Positions 60,560 through 64,000 of a stretch of 64,000 nucleotides of DNA are shown here, one piece after another; positions within the stretch are counted from its first letter, which is position 1; each line of letters opens with the position of its first letter. A program made the position numbers and the translations under genes. The notes under the pieces were generated by a model that made no database searches, was not told the DNA's origin, and saw only the letters and a program-made list of their open reading frames with translations. This DNA comes from Ciona savignyi (lineage: Eukaryota > Chordata > Ascidiacea > Phlebobranchia > Cionidae): assembly GCA_000149265.1 (NCBI GenBank), contig CH002628.1, positions 43,484 to 107,483 on the forward strand, given 5' to 3'.

Positions 60560-61110
60560 TGCTGAGAGATCAGCCCCGAATATTGTTCAGCCAAGAGCGG
60601 TGTGGATGATCTCAGTGGTTCCCCGTGCCTTCCACTGCGTTGCTTAGTCGATCGAAAAGCATCGATGACGTTGTTTCCTAATAAAAGCTTAACGTTTCCA
60701 TTATACAGTTTGGGAAAGTTAAATTGGGATAAAGCGCAGCCACTTGTTCTGTAGGAATGCTGCTACTGACATCTATGAGATCATCTATAATCAATCAACA
60801 TTTCGTGTACATAATTAAATGTCTCGTTTTCTCCAAATCCTTGAATAAATAAGTCATCACAAATAAGTGCATGACAGGACACCGCAGGTCGTTCATTTGT
60901 ACTTGGTAGACCAAGCTTTTCTGCCAAACTGACCGCAAACATAATGGATATGTCCGCACCATCACCCAAAAATGCATAAGTCTGCACACTTTTACCAGGA
61001 TCCATGGTCCACACCTTAACTGGAACCACCTTAAAACTTTTCTCGTTTTCCTTTCATCTCGCCGACCCGCACCACAAAACATAACACCTTTCTTACTCTT
61101 TTAGCTTCAG
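60560..61110 (-). pseudogene. BEL/Pao aspartic-protease (DUF1758-like) remnant
   Basis: The frame from 61029 gives VPVKVWTMDPGKSVQTYAFL followed by GDGADISI and LAEKLGL, where the retropepsin-like domain of BEL elements normally has an Asp-x-Gly motif after the Leu; here that first Asp appears to be Gly. Downstream in another frame is NVKLLLGNNVIDAF then RHGEPLRSSTPL, the conserved region after the protease. At least two frameshifts are present. Confidence 0.78.
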
Positions 61111-61130
61111 ATTACTTGTTGGGAGAATCA

Positions 61131-62242
61131 CAAGGGTTGCTATTTGGCCTTTTCACGGCCAAATATCAGAAATTTGGCCTTACCAAAATCGTCCTGGTAC
61201 GCAATAAAAATAGTTTGGCCGTGCGGAAAATCTGGCCGAATTTGGTCGTATAAGCATATTTGTCAAGTTTGTGGGCTCCGCGCTTTTTTTGTTAGCTGAT
61301 TGCTTGAGCGTTGGCTGAGCTTGTTTCAGCCGGCTGCCTTACCGTCTCTGGCGAGCTGCGCAGCGGAAAGTCTATATTCCACAGAACGCCCACCAAATGT
61401 TATGGTAGTCACGATTTATAAAGTCTTAATCTCAAACTCGAATTCTATAACTCTTGATCCACTTTAGTTGTATTCTGCCTCTCGTTCAATATATATACGG
61501 TTTATTTGCGACTCATGGTTACTTAGTACGTCATTCAGCATGACGCCAGTTGTATAGTCTAAGGTACATTATACAGCATGACGCAGGTTATCTCAAGTAC
61601 GTTATTGTAGGTTCTTGTCTAGGATATTTAAATTTCCAGAATATATAGGGAATTTACAAGGTGCGAAAAGTTTACGTGCCAGACGTTTCACATCTGCACG
61701 TTTGACCCTAACTGTGGGGAATTAGGTGAAAAAACTATGTTAATGATTTAAACGGCAAAAATACAAAGGCCCGTACAAGGTGATAATAATAAAACACGTG
61801 AGAAAAAACATCAAACGCAAAACAACGACGTTTAAAGTATAAAATATTTTAGACACAAATTAAAACAAATATATATTATATTAGAGGTGCCACAAGTTTT
61901 TGGCCGAAGCGTCATATTATTTTTACGCTACAGTAGAAATAAAGGAAAATGAGAGACAGTACAAGGAAATAAATTAATATCAACTGTCTCATTCCCATAT
62001 CACAAAGCTGATTATGACGTTTTAAAATAAAATAATAACGGTAGGCATTCCTATATAGTATTTGAATGGGTTCGACAAATCTGGAGGGAATTAAAATTTT
62101 ACAATTTTTAAACAAATAAAGAGTTAATAGCCCAATTGGCTAAATTAAATAGTTTATTTTGCACTCATACAAATTGGCCGAATTTTGGCCGTAAAGCAAA
62201 AACAGTTTGGCCGTAAAGCGTACTTTGCGTCTGGCAACCCTG
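61131..62242 (-). mobile_element. hAT MITE, second copy, split by a solo LTR
   Basis: The two halves (61131-61269 and 61895-62242) align with the reverse complement of the 24435-24884 element along its whole length, including AAATAATAACGGTAGGCATT and the CAACCCTG end. The left terminus (CAAGGGTTGC) has one extra base plus an internal expansion (TTTGGCCTTTTCACGGCC). Flanking 8-mers (GAGAATCA and AGGGGCTT) do not match, so the target duplication has decayed or one end was rearranged. Confidence 0.88.
61270..61894 (+). mobile_element. Solo LTR (625 bp) with 4-bp TSD
   Basis: Starts TGTGGGCTCC and ends GGTGCCACA. AGTT stands on both sides (61266-61269 and 61895-61898), and the uninterrupted MITE at 24435 has a single AGTT at the matching place, which confirms the insertion point. 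No internal region remains, so the two LTRs of a full element recombined. The family also occurs at 13114, 53788 and 60022. Confidence 0.92.
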
Positions 62243-62245
62243 AGG

Positions 62246-63150
62246 GGCTTGGGGTTTTATCTCTATGCAGCAAAGAATTATGTCTGCGGTTACATATCGC
62301 ACAGAATCCTTGATACCGTCGACACAGTCGGGAAAAATGTCCAGCATGCAAACAATTGAAGCACAGCTTTCGTGTCGTGACAAAATTTGTTCTTTCTTAA
62401 ACGGTCTTACTTTTAAAGATATTACATTTCCAAATAGATAAGAGTGTAGTGTGCGTCGTTGCACAACAAACAGCACACAGGTGGTCTCTTGTTGGTCGTC
62501 GCTATCCAGCAGAGTCAGCCGCGGCAAACATTAGTTACTCTTCTAGGAAAACTTTGTTTAGGTTTAAACTCACTGTCCTTTCCTTTGAGGGTCCCTATGT
62601 CGTAGTGTAGTATCGTTGGTTGAAGTAACAGCGAGACGCTCTCGCACTCACTGTCTTGCACCAACTCCATTAAATCAAAGAAACTTGGCCGCTGGCCTTC
62701 GGCTTCTTTTACTCTTAATTAATTATACAAAAATTCAATTTTATGTGATTAGGAGGAAGTCGGTGGTCGTATATCCTTATCATGTGAGTAGCCCCACTCG
62801 GATAGAGTATTGTAGCAGTTGTACATTTTATCAGCTAATGAAAACATACCTTCCGAGTCTGACGGTTTCAAAAGCGGCCCTTCAGTAACCTGCTTTATGT
62901 AAGCTTGGACCACCAAGTTTCGTTCACCGTACGTACTTCGAATTTAGACGGTGTTTAGCTTCGCGGTAGCCACGACTTATGTCCGAGATTATCTTGCATC
63001 CCATGATTGTGCGGTCATAGGTTCTTCTTACCCTGCACATAGTTTCAGAAGAAACTTAAGGCGAGCGCCATCATTCAGCACTCTGGCCTCAATATATTCG
63101 CGAAAGTCACTCATAAATCCATAGTATTCTAAAATGTTTCCGTCAAAGGT
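62246..63150 (-). pseudogene. BEL/Pao Gag remnant
   Basis: The N-terminal part reads FDGNILEYYGFMSDFREYIE then VLNDGARLKFLLKLCAG, typical of the Gag segment of BEL/Pao. Next come SEGMFSLADKMYNCYNTLSE and LRVKEAEGQRPSFFDLMELV. After a stop comes the zinc knuckle KLCFNCLHAGHFSRLC and CAICNRRHNSLLHRD. Several shifts and stops separate these parts. Gag would form the particle that packages the RNA; this copy is dead. Confidence 0.8.
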
Positions 63151-63153
63151 CTG

Positions 63154-64000
63154 TAGGGATGCACAAACTAGAATACCTTGGTATTCTAGAAGAGTTATTT
63201 CGAATCCAGAATATCGAATCCTATTCTATATTAAAATGTTTTTTTTCCATTCATTGAGAAATTGATACAAACCAGGTTAGTACGTTGTATTTTACGAAAG
63301 GAAGTATTTTACAAAAGGAAAGGGATCAAAGGCAGCACAAATTTAGTTAGAGCACAGTTAGTCTAGTTAGACCTTAGTTTCGTTGCAGTTAGTCAGTCCA
63401 GCACTTGAGAATGACCGCTCAGATGATGCTGATGAAGCAAGTATTTTGCTGCAAGTTCCTTTAACAGCGGGAAATCTGTGGCCTTATTTGACCACCATTT
63501 GAGGACATTAATGGGCTCCTTGCATGGTTTTCCTTTTTAAAAAGCTGAAGTAATAAGTCCTCCTCCATAAATGGAGTCTTCATCGCTACTGGAGTTTGCT
63601 GTCTCCTTGCCCAATGCAATTAAATTTGCCATTTTATCGGTTACTGATGCTGTATCTATCCTCTTGCAATGGAATTAGGTGAAGGTTTTCTTCCATGGAC
63701 ACTATTTCACTCTCTATCGCTGCCTTTACCTAGAAAGGCAATATGTTTAACTTTCTTACTGTCAGTCTCTCTTCTATTCATTTGCACTTATGAATTTTCC
63801 ATATTGAAATATTTCTTACCTGTACACCACGAATTCTTGTAAACAAATTGGACTTGTATGCTGGATGCAGCCAAGTGGCCTTGTCATGTACATGGGAGTC
63901 TGATGATTGGTTGCTTTGATGGACTCGCGAACAGTCTGCTTAAAGTTGAATATTGTCCGGGAATCTTCCTCATTTTCATAAAGTTTGCCCAGAAGCCCTT
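63154..64000 (-). mobile_element. hAT transposon with transposase C-terminus, runs off window
   Basis: The terminus TAGGGATGCACAAACTAG at 63154 is of hAT type and abuts BEL Gag coding sequence. Upstream on the minus strand is a transposase remnant. The other end lies beyond the window, so the 8-bp duplication (expected near AAGGTCTG, 63146-63153) cannot be tested. Confidence 0.75.
63380..64000 (-). pseudogene. hAT transposase, C-terminal part
   Basis: On the minus strand: ESIKATNHQTPMYM and, in the next frame, ATWLHPAYKSNLFTRIRGVQ (the segment where hAT proteins have an LDPRxK motif), followed by a GTAAG donor near 63823. After an intron comes KPCKEPINVLKWWSNKATDF then PLLKELAAKYL and, after a one-base shift, SSASSERSFSSAGLT, the hallmark of the hAT C-terminal dimerisation domain. 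Frameshifts at both places make the copy inactive. The N-terminal zinc finger and first catalytic residues lie outside the window. Confidence 0.85.

Larger units (their letters stand above)
60560..63153 (-). mobile_element. BEL/Pao LTR retrotransposon remnant with nested insertions
   Basis: On the minus strand the pieces come in BEL order: Gag N-terminal region (63150-62540), Gag zinc knuckle (62400-62245), then, after a nested hAT MITE and LTR, the aspartic-protease region (61110-60560). If the nested 61131-62242 block is removed, knuckle and protease lie about 60 codons apart, as expected in BEL elements. Reverse transcriptase and integrase are absent. The element is truncated on its Gag side by another hAT element at 63154. 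Confidence 0.8.

Noticed and set aside
60781..61082. Second overlapping frame (MFCGAGRRDERKTRK...) at the BEL protease
   Set aside because: A shadow of the protease frame; the VPVKVW reading carries the recognisable domain.

Overview
Animal (metazoan) nuclear DNA: AT-rich, intron-bearing, dense in transposable elements, with three 100-N assembly gaps and no rRNA, operon or intact housekeeping gene that I can recognise. A tRNA-derived SINE family, P, PIF/Harbinger, hAT and BEL/Pao elements, Tx1-type and CR1/L2-type LINEs and short introns would fit an invertebrate deuterostome such as a tunicate, but nothing here proves the species. Almost every protein-like stretch comes from a mobile element, and most are broken by frameshifts.

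Layout. 1-3.7 kb: Tx1-like LINE on the minus strand, cut by the window edge at its reverse-transcriptase YADD motif. 7.5-11.6 kb: a complete PIF/Harbinger element bounded by 18-bp inverted repeats, with a broken transposase (+) and an apparently open Myb/SANT-like partner gene (-). 11.8-14 kb: unidentified coding fragments, an LTR piece and a CR1/L2-like LINE fragment. 14.7-20.1 kb: SINE pieces and three tandem arrays (about 27, 190 and 24 bp units). 22.4-24.9 kb: possible exons and two hAT-type MITEs with 8-bp target duplications. 25.8-30.7 kb: two more decayed copies of the LINE around a roughly 320-bp tandem array. 31-36.2 kb: the best SINE copy and small tandem repeats. 36.5-37.8 kb: fragment of a SAM-family transposon gene (-).

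40.0-47.6 kb: a two-gene DNA transposon (gene A, C2H2 fingers plus a DDE-like core; gene B, SAM-like) with a CACTG left end, which I place tentatively with EnSpm/CACTA-type elements. A young non-autonomous LTR retrotransposon (41069-43639, 5-bp TSD) sits inside its first coding exon. 48.2-53.4 kb: a fourth LINE copy split by a complete P element (49022-53265) with about 32-bp inverted repeats, an exact 8-bp TSD and a THAP-transposase pseudogene. 56.2-58.4 kb: a non-autonomous Harbinger-like element with TAA TSD, followed by two tandem tRNA-like units. 59.5-64 kb: a nested complex in which a BEL/Pao element (-) is interrupted by a hAT MITE, itself interrupted by a solo LTR with 4-bp TSD; a second, transposase-bearing hAT element enters at 63154 and runs off the window.

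The strongest observations are the exact element boundaries, which give relative ages: LINE before P element; gene A before the LTR element; BEL before hAT MITE before solo LTR. The least described system is the gene A / gene B transposon.
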